A stretch of 64,000 nucleotides of DNA, from the NCBI GenBank assembly GCA_932294355.1, contig OW028761.1, forward strand, positions 124,001 to 188,000. Direction: 5' to 3'. Positions 8,975-19,160 of the stretch are shown piece by piece. The notes below the pieces were generated by a model. That model ran no database searches and was not told the origin of the DNA. It was given only the letters and a program-made list of their open reading frames with translations. The first letter of the stretch is position 1. The number at the start of each line of letters is the position of its first letter. Position numbers and translations under genes: made by a program. The stretch comes from Aporophyla lueneburgensis (taxonomy: Eukaryota; Arthropoda; Insecta; Lepidoptera; Noctuidae).

Positions 8975-10412
8975 TTATGAATCATAATCAAAATCGGAAT
9001 CTAAAAATTCCATTTCTAGTGATGCATCCGAATCACTGCTACTATCGTCACCAACATTTATGATGAACCGATCCATTTCTTCATCGGTTATTCTGTCTCT
9101 TTCTTTGTATGTATTTTCTATATGGATAATATGATCGGTATTTTTTTTTCCATTCTTCTGGGGTTACACACTCAAAGGATTCCCTTATAATTCTTTCCAC
9201 TTCAATAGATGGTAAATTTATATTTTTACTTGCGATTTTACGTTTTACCAGGCTCCAAGTTAGCTCTATGGCATTTAAGTCGCAGTGGTAAGAAGGTAAA
9301 CGCAGTACTTCATGACCATGCTGTTCTAATAATTGATCAGCTTCATAAATTGGATCTGGTTTATGTTTCTGAACCAGACAGAGCAATTCAGCTTTCGTAT
9401 AATGACTTTCAAAATCTATGTTATTTTCTCTGAGCCACTGTTGAATTTTGTTTTTCACAGTCTGTGTTGTAGGTGGTTTATTCACTTGCACTGTGTGATA
9501 ACTTGCATTATCCATGACAATGACACTTGGCTCGTACAAATTGGGTATAAGTTTTTCCACTAACCATTTGTTAAAATATGTCATGGTGATAGTCTGCCAT
9601 TTTTGATTTAGTGCTAAACAATAAAAGTGCATTTGGCACGAAGCCTCTTTCTGAACCAGCGTGAACAATTATGTACCTTTTGCCTGCTGATATCTTGTCT
9701 ATAACACCACTTGTTGAAGGCCCCTGCCATGACTTCTTGGGTCTATAATTTTGGTGAACATATGTCTCATCTAAATAAATTATTGGTTTCCCTTCTGCAC
9801 GTTTGGAAGAAATAGTTCGTAAAAATTTGTGTCTCCAAGCTACAAGATCAAATCTTTCAATAAGTAAGGACCGTTCATTTTTGTTTTTTTTTTAACTCAT
9901 AACCATTATTATGTAATATGCAACGCAAAGTTTCACGGGAGCCAGTAAACTCGATAGATTCCCTCAGTTCAGTCAATAAGCTTCGCAAAGTAGGTACTCG
10001 TTTTTGTACTAAGTAAAATTCATTAATTTTATTTCTAATAGCATTTATATCGAAGCTGTCCAAATTAGATACTGTGGGCTTATGGGGTCGTTTTTTCCCT
10101 GGTGTACTAAAAACTCCATCATTCAATCGTCCTTCCTTTTTAATTCTTTTTAAAGTTGCGACGCTAACTCCTGAAAAAGAAAACAATAAAACATAAATTA
10201 CATCCCATACATTTATAATACCACAATGATATGAATTCTAGCAGTACATTACACAGTAAAAACACTGCATACACAGTTACATACCAGTGATTGACGAAAT
10301 TTCTTCCAAAAACTGGTTCTGGGTTTTAATTAGCTCATTCTCTCCCAAAGCACTTAGTTTTGCAATAGTTCCTTTAACCGATGCAACTTCGGTACCTTCT
10401 ATATTCAAATTG
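8975..10412 (-). pseudogene. DDE transposase (IS630/Tc1-like), split by introns and frameshifts
   Basis: Read right to left. An exon at about 10412-10283 (acceptor TTTGTTTACAG) ends ...ISSIT and splices (donor GGTATGT, acceptor TTCTTTTTCAG) to 10171, which completes a helix-turn-helix (GVSVATLKRIKKEG) and the STPGKKRP linker. The catalytic core follows: first Asp in YLDETYVH (about 9780), second Asp in VIVMDNASYH (about 9515), Glu in CDLNAIELTW (about 9265). An acidic C-terminus (DDSSSDSDAS) ends at a stop at 8975, with AATAAA just after. Indels at an A run near 9888, near 9590 and at an A run near 9140 break the frame. Two of the three are in homopolymers, so sequencing error is possible. 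An exon further upstream probably exists; ATG at 13198 is a weak candidate. Confidence 0.75.
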
Positions 10413-10676
10413 TCTGTAAACAAAACATCCATTACATAACAATGCGAATAAGGTAAACATGATTTTGAAGCAAATATTATAATACTATTTAGAAGTATCA
10501 AAATTATATGTATAAACCTCAGACCAAATAAAAAAGGTAGACGGAGTGCCGCGCTCTCGCAGTGAAGCAGGGTAAAGGAAGCCAAATTAGAAATAGGAAG
10601 CCGATCGTATTCCAGTGCGTCGCGTGACACCGAATACGCTACACGTCATAACCCAAAAATTGGTAATTATTGTAAA

Positions 10677-10753
10677 ATGCCTTCCTGTGTCGTAAAAACT
10701 TGTAAAAACAATTCTGTAATACAAAAAAATCCATGTGGGATAACTTTTCACAA
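10677..10753 (+). pseudogene. THAP domain, exon 1
   Basis: Opens with ATG at 10677 and reads MPSCVVKTCKNNS...GITFH, the start of a THAP domain (C-x4-C, then the conserved F-H before the domain core). Ends at a GT donor (10754-10755) after two bases of a codon. The intron to 11625 contains a complete Helitron-like element. Confidence 0.75.
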
Positions 10754-10775
10754 GTAATTGTTTCGTTTTGTTTAA

Positions 10776-11201
10776 TCTATACTTATAATAAAATTGTAGA
10801 GAGGTCAATTCTGTACATTGAAAATATATTCAAAATTAATATTGGAGGATGAATGGTGATCGATACTGATGCCAAAACTGCAATCAGTAAATTTTTTGTC
10901 TGTCTGTCTGTCTGTCCGTCTGTCTGTATGTGCACGCATGGGTCAAAAACTACTGAAGGGATTTTAACCATACTTGGTACGATTGTAGTCCATACTCCTG
11001 GGCAGGTTATAGGCTATATAACATAACGCTAAGACACATAAGAGCCGAGCAGTGATGATAAATTTGAAGCAATTCGGATGAAAATGCGCTTTCGAGCTAA
11101 AAAAAATACCTGGATTAACACATAGGCTACTTTTATACCGGTAGTACAAACGCGGGATATTTTCCGACCTCCACGCGGGCGAAGCCGCTGGCAAAAGCTA
11201 G
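10776..11201 (+). mobile_element. Non-autonomous Helitron-like element
   Basis: TC at 10776 after an A, a (GTCT)n tract at 10900-10928, and a 3' hairpin CCACGCGGGCGAAGCCGCTG followed by GCAAAAG and CTAG (11198-11201), then T. Ends are intact. It lies wholly inside the intron between the two THAP exons. Confidence 0.8.
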
Positions 11202-11625
11202 TTTGAAATAAAAATACAAAAATATTTCGTAATGCGTTTTTGGAACACGAAACCTCGCATAATGTCTTCGGTGTGACCAGTATATACGTAAACAAAACTC
11301 CCCGACATGCGGGTAGTTTAAGAATTATTAATTTTAAAATTGTTTGTGTATTGGTTAAATCTTTTTAATTACTACGAAAATGATTATTATCTATTTTCGA
11401 CGTCAAATAAACAGAGTAAACATTAATAAATTATTCGGGTTTAAATATTTTGTAATATAACATGAATACAATACGATAAGCTATAAGTATGTGATTATTA
11501 GGATAATTATTTCTATATACAAGTACAATATAAAACGGTTTTATGTAAAATATAGTTTTGGATTAATTTATTTCTCAACCTTTTCATTTGTTGCATTTGA
11601 AAACAAAGTGTTTTTATTATTTTAG

Positions 11626-11815
11626 TTTACCAAGAGACCTAAAGTGGAAACAAAAGTAGATTGAGATTATTAGGTTAAGCCGAAATAACGAAACTTGGTT
11701 GCCATCAAAATTTAGTGTTGTGTGTTCCACACATTTTACAGATAATGATTGATGTATGTTACTAAATGTGGGCTGCGTCGTGTGATGAAAAATACAATAC
11801 CAAAAAAAGTATGAA
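11626..11815 (+). pseudogene. THAP domain, exon 2 (nonsense-mutated)
   Basis: After an acceptor TTTATTATTTTAG the frame continues LPRDLKWKQK, a stop (TAG) where THAP domains have Trp, then IEIIRLSRNN, W, and VCSTHFTDND. The C-x-x-H (CSTH) completes the C2CH zinc site begun in exon 1. A frameshift follows, and the terminal NTIPKK matches the AVPxxF-like end of the domain. THAP domains bind the ends of P-type elements. Confidence 0.75.
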
Positions 11816-12303
11816 CCCATGTTGCTATTAGACTATGTTATACGTTTTGTACACTTTTGTACCTTCTAACATTCGATCAATATTCCTTTTAGGTTCTTAT
11901 TGACCAACCTGGCAATGCTATTGATATTGCCGTTTCTGAAAACGTTGACGTTTTTTATGGCTTATTGGGTCGCCGATTACGAAAACAACAACTATTTCAC
12001 AAAAATTGCACAAAAACATAAAACAAAATAGACAAGAAGATTTATACAAAAAACATGCACAAAACTACACCTAAACAAAAAAATAATAATTAAAAAACAA
12101 TGAAAATAAACAAACAAACCAAATATTTTTTTTTTTTTTTTTCATATTAATAAAATGGCAAAACTAAAAGATATAAGGTTCCTAAGAACCTACTTATTTT
12201 GTATTGATCTTCAAGTTCCAATCGCTACCAATAGATGGCGTTGGTATCGTTTTAGAACGCGGTAACGTTGTGTTTTTCGAACTAATATAAAGTGAATAAA
12301 CAA
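11816..12303 (+). other. Interior of the P-like element without recognisable coding
   Basis: A polyA/polyT-rich region where the central transposase domains would be expected. I find no RNase H-like catalytic segment, so the core has been deleted or has decayed. Confidence 0.4.
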
Positions 12304-12422
12304 TAGCTTCTGGCCGCGACTTCGCCCGTGCAATTCTACTTCCTTTCTTAGCGTTCGCCAACACTACGTTACGCTACGATATAACCGAACTCCACGCCGA
12401 CGAAGTCGCGAGCAAAAGCTAG
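12304..12422. mobile_element. Helitron-like 3' ends, inverted pair
   Basis: Complement of a Helitron-like 3' hairpin (CGCGACTTCGCCCG) at 12316-12330 and a direct one (CGACGAAGTCGCGAGCAAAAG) ending CTAG at 12419-12422. Only about 120 bp, so it is a remnant with two opposed termini. Confidence 0.55.
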
Positions 12423-12423
12423 T

Positions 12424-12880
12424 TGGTTATATTGCTGGTGCTGTCGTACATTACTTATCAAAAATGTTAATATGTGAATCTTGGATCTCGAGACTTTTAT
12501 CCACTCAGAGACTTTATTTTCATAAGTTAATTACGGTCAGGGACAAAGGTGGTTTACATTTTCCGTCAAAAGATATTTTTGCAATTTGTTCCGCTTGTGA
12601 AATCGTAATAAAAAGAATCATCAAAGATGACATAATAATAAAGTCAGAGAGACAACATTTATATGTCGTTTCTCAAATTTTAAAAACCTTTATATGGGCA
12701 AAATATATTTGTTTTTGATTTGGAAAACGAACACAATTTCGCCGGCATGGATCACAAAGTAAATTTAATACGTATTGTTGTTGAAAAATATATAAATATA
12801 AGATTCCACCATATTTCAAAACTAGATACTATATCCAGAAGTCGGGATAAAAAAGGCAGTATTACCGGAAATTAATGCAA
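12424..12880 (+). pseudogene. P-element/THAP transposase C-terminal fragment
   Basis: Immediately after the Helitron end the frame reads GYIAGAVVHYLSK, then KLITVRDKGGLHFPSKDIFAICSACE (given here as landmarks only: the AGAVVHYL, GGLHFPS and ICSACE segments), matching the conserved C-terminal region of P-type and THAP9-like transposases. In the +1 frame a later segment (HKVNLIRIVVEKY, IRFHHISK) completes the family's terminal domain. A stop at 12716-12718 and the frame change make it a pseudogene. Confidence 0.65.
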
Positions 12881-13518
12881 ATCAAAGGTTTTTAAAATTT
12901 GTCTCTTTTATTTTTATTAAAAGTACCCAATCGTAAAAAAGTGTTTTATTTAAAAGTATTTTTATGTCATAAAAAATCAATTATTTAATCAGAAATGGGG
13001 AAATAAAGTTTTTGGTGGCAACATTTTTTCCTTCGCACACAGACGCAATACGAGTGTTGCGACACTGAGGTTACGCACACAATTCTCTAAATGGTGCTTC
13101 ACTTTTCGAACGCTATTGTTGGCGTACGCGCCGTCTACATTTTTTATTTGGTCTGAGGTATAAACTAACCTATAAAGTCTGTTATCGTAAGTAAACATTG
13201 CTGTTTTTCGTTGTAATCATCTCGTTTCTTTTGTTGTTTTTCTTCAAATGAATTCATCATAGTAAACAATAACTTCCGCACGTCACTTTTTATTGTTTTG
13301 TTCATTTTAAACGTTAAAATTCGAGTATAAATACAATGAAATCCTATGAATAGTCTGACAATTTAAAAGTCGAATGTTTTTTTTTTTTTGGAATTTTATG
13401 ACCTGGTAACTGGACCTTTAGGTCAATAAGTCGAATGACAATCATCTGACGTTTTTAGAAACTTGCCATATAAAAACTTACGATTAAACCCCAGGATCAA
13501 CTTTCGTGTGCCAGACTT

Positions 13519-13971
13519 TAAGTTTTGTATGGGAAATATACTAATGCCATACTTGACACTCCCCATAAAACCACAAAAAATATTTCTTATAAATCTAAAC
13601 TAAATTCCAATCGTCGATAATACAAATAATATTAAAGACAAAAATATTTTCAATATAATCATAGATTTTAAAAATGAAATAGGTTATATATATCTATAAA
13701 ATTAATTTATTACCTATGGTTATACTTGACATGTCAGTAAGCCTATAGACACAAAATCAGGCTTACCAACTTAGGGGTTTTCCCAAATTTAGGGGGTAAA
13801 TAAGAAGATTGAGATTTTTTAGGGGCGTTCCATTTTTAGGGGTATTCTTAGGGATTTTTTGCCATCTTACATTTCTCATTGTGTTTTTGATTGCAATAAA
13901 AGTATTAGCGACTTCTAGTACAGTTCCTTGATACTAAGAATGCAGAGTGAATGATTAACAAATGTCGCGTA
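13519..13971. other. Intergenic interval
   Basis: AT-rich; no ORF or element boundary recognised. A short T/G-rich patch near 13770-13870 (repeated TTAGGGG(T/G)) is not periodic enough to call a tandem repeat. Confidence 0.35.
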
Positions 13972-13979
13972 ATAAATAT

Positions 13980-14410
13980 TAGGGATGTTAGGGAGCTCCG
14001 TAACCGTAACCGAAACTATCGGATATCCAATATAAAAATTTATCCGTAACCGTATCCGAATCCGAAATAAAAGTTTCGCATAATATCGGATTTGTTATTA
14101 CATTTTTATTTTAGGTAGATTAGATAACGCTCAATATTTATTTATAATCATTTTTATTTTAAATAGCTGTAATAATTACTCACACACTGATTGTAATTCC
14201 TACCAAATGCTGACATATAAAAAACCATTTTATTAGCTATTTGTAGTTTACTTTTGAAATTCCTTAAAAGTTTAATATCCGTAACCGAAATTATCCGAAA
14301 CTAACGGATAATCCGAAATAATTTCATATCCGTATCCGTATCCGGTATAATAATCATTCCTACATCCGTATCCAATCCGTATCCGAAATTTCATATCCAT
14401 AACATCCCTA
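13980..14410. mobile_element. hAT-type MITE with 8-bp target duplication
   Basis: Ends TAGGGATGTTA and TAACATCCCTA, flanked by ATAAATAT at 13972-13979 and 14411-14418. The interior is non-coding and built from degenerate CCGTAACCG/TATCCG/CGGATA phrases on both sides. Eight-bp duplications and A/TAGGGATGTT-type ends fit hAT elements. Confidence 0.85.
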
Positions 14411-14418
14411 ATAAATAT

Positions 14419-14866
14419 AGACAAATATTACTACTGTGTGCCGTCTATGATTACTGAACATTCGTTGGTTATTTTCATTATAATTTTTTAGCGGATTTTT
14501 TTAGTAATTGTGGCAATTTTAGGCGTTTTTAAATTAAGCTTTAGGGGTAAATATTTCTGGGTGTTGGTAACACTGCACAAAATAATAAAGACAGATTTGG
14601 ACCATAAACAAAAGAATATCTATGCATGTGTGTATTAGATACACGGTAATGAACAGTAGTGTGTGTAACGTGTTATTTATTGAAAATAATGTGTTTTAAC
14701 GAATAATTTAAAAAAATATTTGCATTTGTCACTTCTTCTCTGTATAAACTATAAGTGTGCGAAATTTCATACTCCTCCGTCCGCCCAATTTTCGTAAAAA
14801 GGGATCCAAAGTTTTCACTTCACGCATTAATATATAGATTGTAATTACATTTCATTCTTTATTTTT
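14419..14866. other. AT-rich interval
   Basis: No coding or repeat signal beyond short A/T runs. Confidence 0.35.
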
Positions 14867-14984
14867 TCATCCATCCATACTATCCATACTTCCATACTAT
14901 CCATACTATCCATACTTCCATACTATCCATACTCCCATACTTCCATACTTCCATACTTCCATACTTCCATACTAATCCATACTA
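14867..14984 (+). repeat. CCATACT microsatellite-like tract
   Basis: Irregular array of TCCATACTA and TCCATACT units (about 12 copies) that runs directly into a Helitron start reading TCCATACTAATATT. The array looks like slippage expansion of the Helitron 5' terminus. Confidence 0.75.
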
Positions 14985-15354
14985 TCCATACTAATATTAT
15001 AAATGCAAAAGTAACTCTGTCGGTCTGTCTGTCTGTCTGTCTGTCTGTCTCGCTTTCCTGCTAAAACTACTGAACCGATTTAAATGAAATTTGGTACACA
15101 GATAGTTTATCCATACTTCCATACTATATACTATATATACTATATACTATAATATTATAAATGCAAAAGTAACTCTATCGGTCTGTCTGTCTGTCTCGCT
15201 TTCCTGCTAAAACTACTGAACCGATTTAAATGAAATTTGGTACACAGATAGTTTAGAGCCTGAGAAAGAACATAGGCTACTTTTTATCCCGGTAGTATGT
15301 TCCTGCGGGATAATTTCCGACCTCCACGCGGGCGAAGCCGCTGGCAAAAGCTAG
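14985..15354 (+). mobile_element. Helitron-like element with internally duplicated 5' end
   Basis: TC start at 14985, (GTCT)n at 15019-15049, then a second copy of the start region (about 15108-15250) including the phrase AAACTACTGAACCGATTTAA twice. It closes with the CCACGCGGGCGAAGCCGCTG hairpin and CTAG at 15351-15354. The duplication suggests one element inserted at, or slipped over, the 5' end of another. Confidence 0.75.
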
Positions 15355-15645
15355 TGTATAATAATTATTCAAAAATGTATAACACAAATATTTGAATGTC
15401 TTAGCTGACAAAACATAGAGCACTTAACACTATTTACCATAAGATCTTATAATGTAATAACCTATGTTTGACAAATAAATAATGATTCTGATTCTGATTC
15501 ACAAAGTGCAAAGTTACAAATACGAGTTACGTACAAATACGAGATTTGTGGTCTTCCGTACGAGGTACGAGGGCACTATCAACCTCGTACAATCATGTAC
15601 GAGATTTTGATGATATGGCCATACGAACATTTTGCATCACCATTA
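15355..15645. other. LINE-type 3' tail and unassigned sequence
   Basis: TTTGACAAATAAATAATGAT followed by (TCTGAT)n at 15470-15500 looks like a LINE 3' terminus with its microsatellite tail; compare the 3' end of the LINE at 34898. The following TACGAG-rich stretch is unassigned. Confidence 0.4.
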
Positions 15646-15900
15646 TCTTAATATATATAAAAAACGCGTCACGTTGTTTGTCCGGAATGGACTCCTAAAC
15701 TACTTAACCGATTTTAATAAAATTTGCACACCGTGTGCAGTTTGATCCAACTTGAAAGATAGGATAGCTTACATCTCAATTTAAAGTCGCTATATTATTT
15801 TATTGCAAATTAATTGTTTATTATTTGACAGCCACAATTATCTGTTAGCTCCAAACGATTTGAACAAAAAGACGCGGATGAAGTCGCGGACAGAAGCTAG
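15646..15900 (+). mobile_element. Helitron-like element, second subfamily
   Basis: TC start in TCTTAATATATATAAAAAAC, the internal phrase CCTAAACTACTTAACCGATT, and the end GACGCGGATGAAGTCGCGGA, CAGAAG, CTAG (15897-15900). The 5' end differs from the 8120 and 14985 copies while the 3' end is shared, as is common among Helitrons. Confidence 0.75.
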
Positions 15901-16188
15901 TAAGAACTAGTGCCATAAAAATGATGACAGTGAGGATATTCCTGGCATAATATTTGGAGAGGAGATGTTATAATACCTTGCAAGTTTTCGTAACAATAAA
16001 GACACATTTCGTTTTTTTTTTTTTCTTGATTTTATTAAAGATTTTTTGAAATACAACAGAAAGTGATGTTTTATTTAGTAGGAAACTTGCGATAGTTTAT
16101 TTCATTTAGTAAAAAGTCCTAAATCCAGTAGTTCAATATGCCTTAATTTTGGTTTTAGCACGTTTTCAATGCATAATAAATGTATGTA
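15901..16188. other. Short interval, no gene seen
   Basis: AT-rich spacer between a Helitron and the second IS630-like element. Confidence 0.35.
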
Positions 16189-17853
16189 CAGCTTGGCAAA
16201 AAAGAGTCTGGAAAAAATGAGGGCGCCTGCTTAGCAGGTATGGCCACCCTGTATACTAGGACTAAAAGTGATAGATATTTGTTGTTTTAATCCACAAACA
16301 CGAGATCCCGGAAATTCTCATCAGTCAAGATTTCAAGACTTGATAGGCACACAGTCTTTTACTTTCATTGTATTTAGTAGATTTCACATTATTTCGCTAG
16401 AATAACCTTTTATCTAAGAGTGCCATCATAATAACATAATGCAAACTTATTCAGTTTAAAAATTAATTAAATTACACTCAGGGATTGACGATTGAACCCG
16501 ATACACAAGACAATGTTCAGCTATCGCATTTGCGGCCACCATCTAGGGTATTCACAACCAATCGATGGTTGGTATGCCTCTATCAAATTTGACATGAATG
16601 ATACTGAACGAGTCCTTTTAATGCTGACAGTTTATAGTCGACAAGAAGGCGACTTACAGCTGCTTACTGTCGGAAACTAATCGGAAGTCAGAGAGTACCT
16701 ATAACATGTCGCATTCGAAAGGTACAGGAAAAATCGAATAAACTTGAACAGTTGACTAATGAAGGCGTCAGGTATGTCTATGAGGGGTACGAACCTTATC
16801 ACTATTCACATGACAATGAAAATGAAATAACACGCTAAAATTTAGATTTTATTTAAAAAGAAAAACGTGACATAACATCATTCTTGTATTCCTTTTCAGT
16901 GCTATGATAGATTTTTTCCATTAACACTGATGTGTCAGTTTTACATTTCTTATTTATGAAATCTAAATAGTGTAAAAATCTTTCTTACACGTTTACGGCT
17001 TCCATTACAACCTGTCTCCTCAAACTATAGGTAATATATTACGTAGAATAGGCACCTGAAAAATAATAAATATTAATTATACTTTTATTACTGTGGTACG
17101 CGATTAACAAAAAAAAAAAAATACTTGCCGGTTTCGTTATAGTGTTGAACTTTTTGTCTAATTGCACACACAAAATCGTCTAATTTTTTCTTCCGCCAAC
17201 TGTTTTGGTGTTCCTCCAGGTGTAGACCAGGTGTAGAAAAAATCCTTAATTTTTTTCACCTTCATTAACAATTTCTCTAATTGTACTGTGAGATTTACCT
17301 TTAAAAAAAAACATAAAGACAATCATATTAATTCCATGTACGTACATTTTTCAATTTCAAGTATCAAACATCAAGAGTTAACGTGCACGCGATTTGTCAA
17401 ACTAGAAAACATAACCTCAATAATCTATTAGTAAATAAAACAATAAAATGGCTTGAAACTTATAATACCGATAAAACTTAGTATTAGAAAGGAAAAACAA
17501 TGACTGGCATTGAATAAAAGATAAATTTCTTGGATAAATACCTTTCGTGTCGGCAGTTCTTTCGTAAACATTGTCAATCGGAGACAAAATTTGTTCCGCT
17601 TCAGATTTCGCCAAATTTCTTACGAAAACTTAGTATATCACAGCTCACACCACTACTCCTTATCGTTTTATTCATTTTATATATGTTCAAAAGCATTAAT
17701 AATTGATAGTTAATTAGAAATAAGTAAAATACAACTGGGAACATAACACAATGACAGATTAGCTACTTGTTGATGATAAACAAAGCAGTGCTGCCACCAA
17801 AAAAATATTTTAGTTCCAAAGGTTACCACGACAGACTCTTTTTTGCCAACCTA
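16189..17853 (-). mobile_element. Second IS630/Tc1-like element, degenerate
   Basis: Opposed ends TTGGCAAAAAAGAGTCTG (16194-16211) and CAGACTCTTTTTTGCCAA (17832-17849), about 1.65 kb apart, enclosing minus-strand transposase remnants related to those at 8975-10412. TA dinucleotides lie just outside both ends. Boundaries are approximate to a few bases. The right end is about 150 bp upstream of the ZAD gene start. Confidence 0.6.
16850..17690 (-). pseudogene. DDE transposase N-terminal exons, degenerate copy
   Basis: Right to left: an exon near 17680-17542 encodes the first half of a helix-turn-helix (AEQILSPIDNVYERTADTK) ending at a donor GGTATTTATC. It splices in the same place as the copy at 10283, to GKSHSTIREIVNEGE at about 17298. 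Stops and a frameshift follow in the STPGG linker region, and a further piece (VPILRN-like) lies near 17040. No catalytic core remains. An upstream frame beginning ATGAATAAAACG (about 17682) is a likelier true start than the ATG at 17614. Confidence 0.55.
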
Positions 17854-17919
17854 TACGAGGTTTGAAAGTCAAAATACGACATTTTTAGCTGCATTTGTAC
17901 GAGGGATTTTTTCTTACGG

Positions 17920-18006
17920 TTGGCAACCCTGGTTTGGAGGAGCCAGCTGTCAAATTGTTTATAAAAATCTTCACATCAATGAAAAATTTGAATATTCCAC
18001 TAAATA
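17920..18006 (+). promoter_or_regulatory. Probable promoter/5' UTR of the ZAD gene
   Basis: A TATA-like TTTATAAAAAT at 17959-17969 lies about 40 nt before the start codon, in a short unique stretch between the transposon end and the first exon. Transcription start not resolvable. Confidence 0.35.
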
Positions 18007-18147
18007 ATGTCGGAAATCTGGAATCTTAGTACATTATGTCGTTGTTGTCACGCTGATGGCCACTTCAAGAGCCTCAATTTATCGTATCAAGGTAAAAATG
18101 ATGTCGAAATATACGAGAACATGTTACGTGAAACTTTAGGGATATTT
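18007..18147 (+). CDS. ZAD zinc-finger gene, exon 1
   Basis: ATG at 18007 opens 47 codons containing the first half of a ZAD domain: LCRCC with the zinc-binding C-x2-C pair (residues 11 and 14), a short basic loop, and the helix IYENMLRETLGI. It ends in phase 0 at GTAAGT (18148). ZAD domains are dimerisation modules at the N-terminus of a large insect family of C2H2 transcription factors, active in the nucleus. The next half of the domain is in exon 2, after a 5.3-kb intron full of repeats. No in-frame upstream ATG is close by. Confidence 0.85.
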
Positions 18148-18470
18148 GTAAGTATTGTTTTGTAAATACTTTCTTAGCTAATGTTTAATACCAGGACAAC
18201 GTCTGTACGGTCAGCTATAGTATATATAAATATATATAATATATGGGCTGGCCAGAGGCGGCGTAAGGCGTGGGCGACGTGGGCGACCGCCTACGGCCTC
18301 GCGGTCCAAGGGGCCTCGCGCCTCGAAGGCACGCGAACGCAAATCATCAGCATTCTCCTGCTCTTATCCCAATTTATTTGTGGTCGGCGCAACATGTCTT
18401 TTTCTTCCACACTTCTCTATCAGTCGTCATCTCAGTAGTCACCCCCTTTCTATCCAAATCATAATTCACA
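18148..18470 (+). other. Intron 1, proximal part
   Basis: Starts with a consensus donor. Contains a GC-rich patch (18245-18350) reading GGCGACGTGGGCGACCGCCTACGGCCTCGCGG, which gives short spurious ORFs; no repeat family assigned. Given as two landmarks only: GGCGACGTGGGCGACCG and CCTACGGCCTCGCGG. Confidence 0.4.
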
Positions 18471-18775
18471 CAGACCATCCATCGTTGCTTTGGTTTCCAT
18501 CTACTCTTACTTCACTCATGACATTTCTCATTCCTCCGTAACGCGTGACCATACCATGACAATCGATTCCCACACAACTGTTCAATCATCGGTGCCACTT
18601 TCAGACTTCCTCTTATGTACTCATTTCTTATTCTATACATTCGTGTAACACCACACATCCTTCTTAACATTCTCATCTCAGCTGCATGCAATTTCCCTTT
18701 CATTCATCCCTTTTGTGGCCCAACATTCTGACCCATACAAAACAGCAGGTCTGACTACGCGAAAGCAAATATAGA
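18471..18775 (-). pseudogene. RTE-type LINE ORF2 C-terminal fragment
   Basis: Minus-strand frame 18703-18512 reads AEMRMLRRMCGVTRMYRIRN, then IRGSLKVAP and NRLSWYGHALRRNE: the conserved post-RT segment of RTE/BovB-type LINEs (MLRWMCG...IRN...WYGHV.RR). Flanks continue the similarity in other frames. 5'- and 3'-truncated. Confidence 0.7.
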
Positions 18776-18939
18776 TAAAATTACTCATTTAGCAATGAAT
18801 AATAAAAACACCGGCTAGCAAGTATCTGGCAATACTAACCTACCATATTCGTTTAAAAAAAACTGGCAATATTGTTTTGAACGAAATTTTCTGTTTAAAA
18901 TTTATCATATCTATACTAAATTACTAATCTATACTAATA

Positions 18940-19160
18940 TCTATACTAATATTATAAAGCTGAAGAGTTTGTTTGTTTGGTTGAACTCGCTAATCTGAAG
19001 ATTTACTAGTCCAAATTGAAAAAAACATTTTGTTTTGGATAGCCTATTTATTGACAAAGGCTATAGGCTATATAACATTACGCTACAATTAAAAAGAGCG
19101 GAGAAGCAATGAAAACTGGCAGGCAATTCGATGCGACGGGAAGGGTCAGGGGGCGTCCAT
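18940..19160 (+). mobile_element. Helitron-like element, 3'-truncated
   Basis: Three partial copies of CTATACTAA precede a full start (TCTATACTAATATTATAAAG at 18940). It follows the 8120 family to GCGACGGGAAGGGTCAGGGG and then switches abruptly to GCGTCCATTAATTACGTGAG, so the 3' hairpin is lost. Confidence 0.65.

Larger units (their letters stand above)
10518..13157 (+). mobile_element. P-superfamily (THAP) transposon with perfect 8-bp target duplication
   Basis: Inverted ends CTCAGACCAAATAAAAAA (10518-10535) and its complement ending 13157, extending with one mismatch through GTAGACGG. They are flanked by GTATAAAC at 10510-10517 and 13158-13165. Eight-bp duplications, a 5' THAP domain and a P-element-like C-terminus (features below) all fit the P superfamily. 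It sits in the first intron or upstream region of the IS630-like transposase gene, in the opposite orientation. Internal transposase sequence is largely missing, and two Helitron-like pieces (10776-11201, 12304-12422) are inserted, so it is inactive. Confidence 0.8.
7902..13518 (-). mobile_element. IS630/Tc1-like DNA transposon with intron-containing transposase, multiply invaded
   Basis: Terminal inverted repeats GAGTCTGGCACACGAA at 7902-7917 and its complement ending 13518 (about 26 bp matching with two differences), each next to a TA (7900-7901 and 13519-13520), the target site of this superfamily. The enclosed minus-strand gene encodes a DDE transposase. Total span 5.6 kb, of which 2.64 kb is the P-like element (10518-13157) and about 0.6 kb is Helitron (8120-8610, 8714-8842). 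Without these the element would be about 2.3 kb, a normal size. A diverged relative is at 16189-17853. Confidence 0.75.

Noticed and set aside
12989..13198. 69-codon minus-strand ORF as exon 1 of the IS630-like transposase
   Set aside because: Most of it lies inside the P-like element's terminal region; only the first ~10 codons (13198-13166) predate that insertion, so it is not reported as a gene.
16492..16680. 62-codon ORF
   Set aside because: Inside the degenerate IS630-like element, opposite to its transposase, with no domain.
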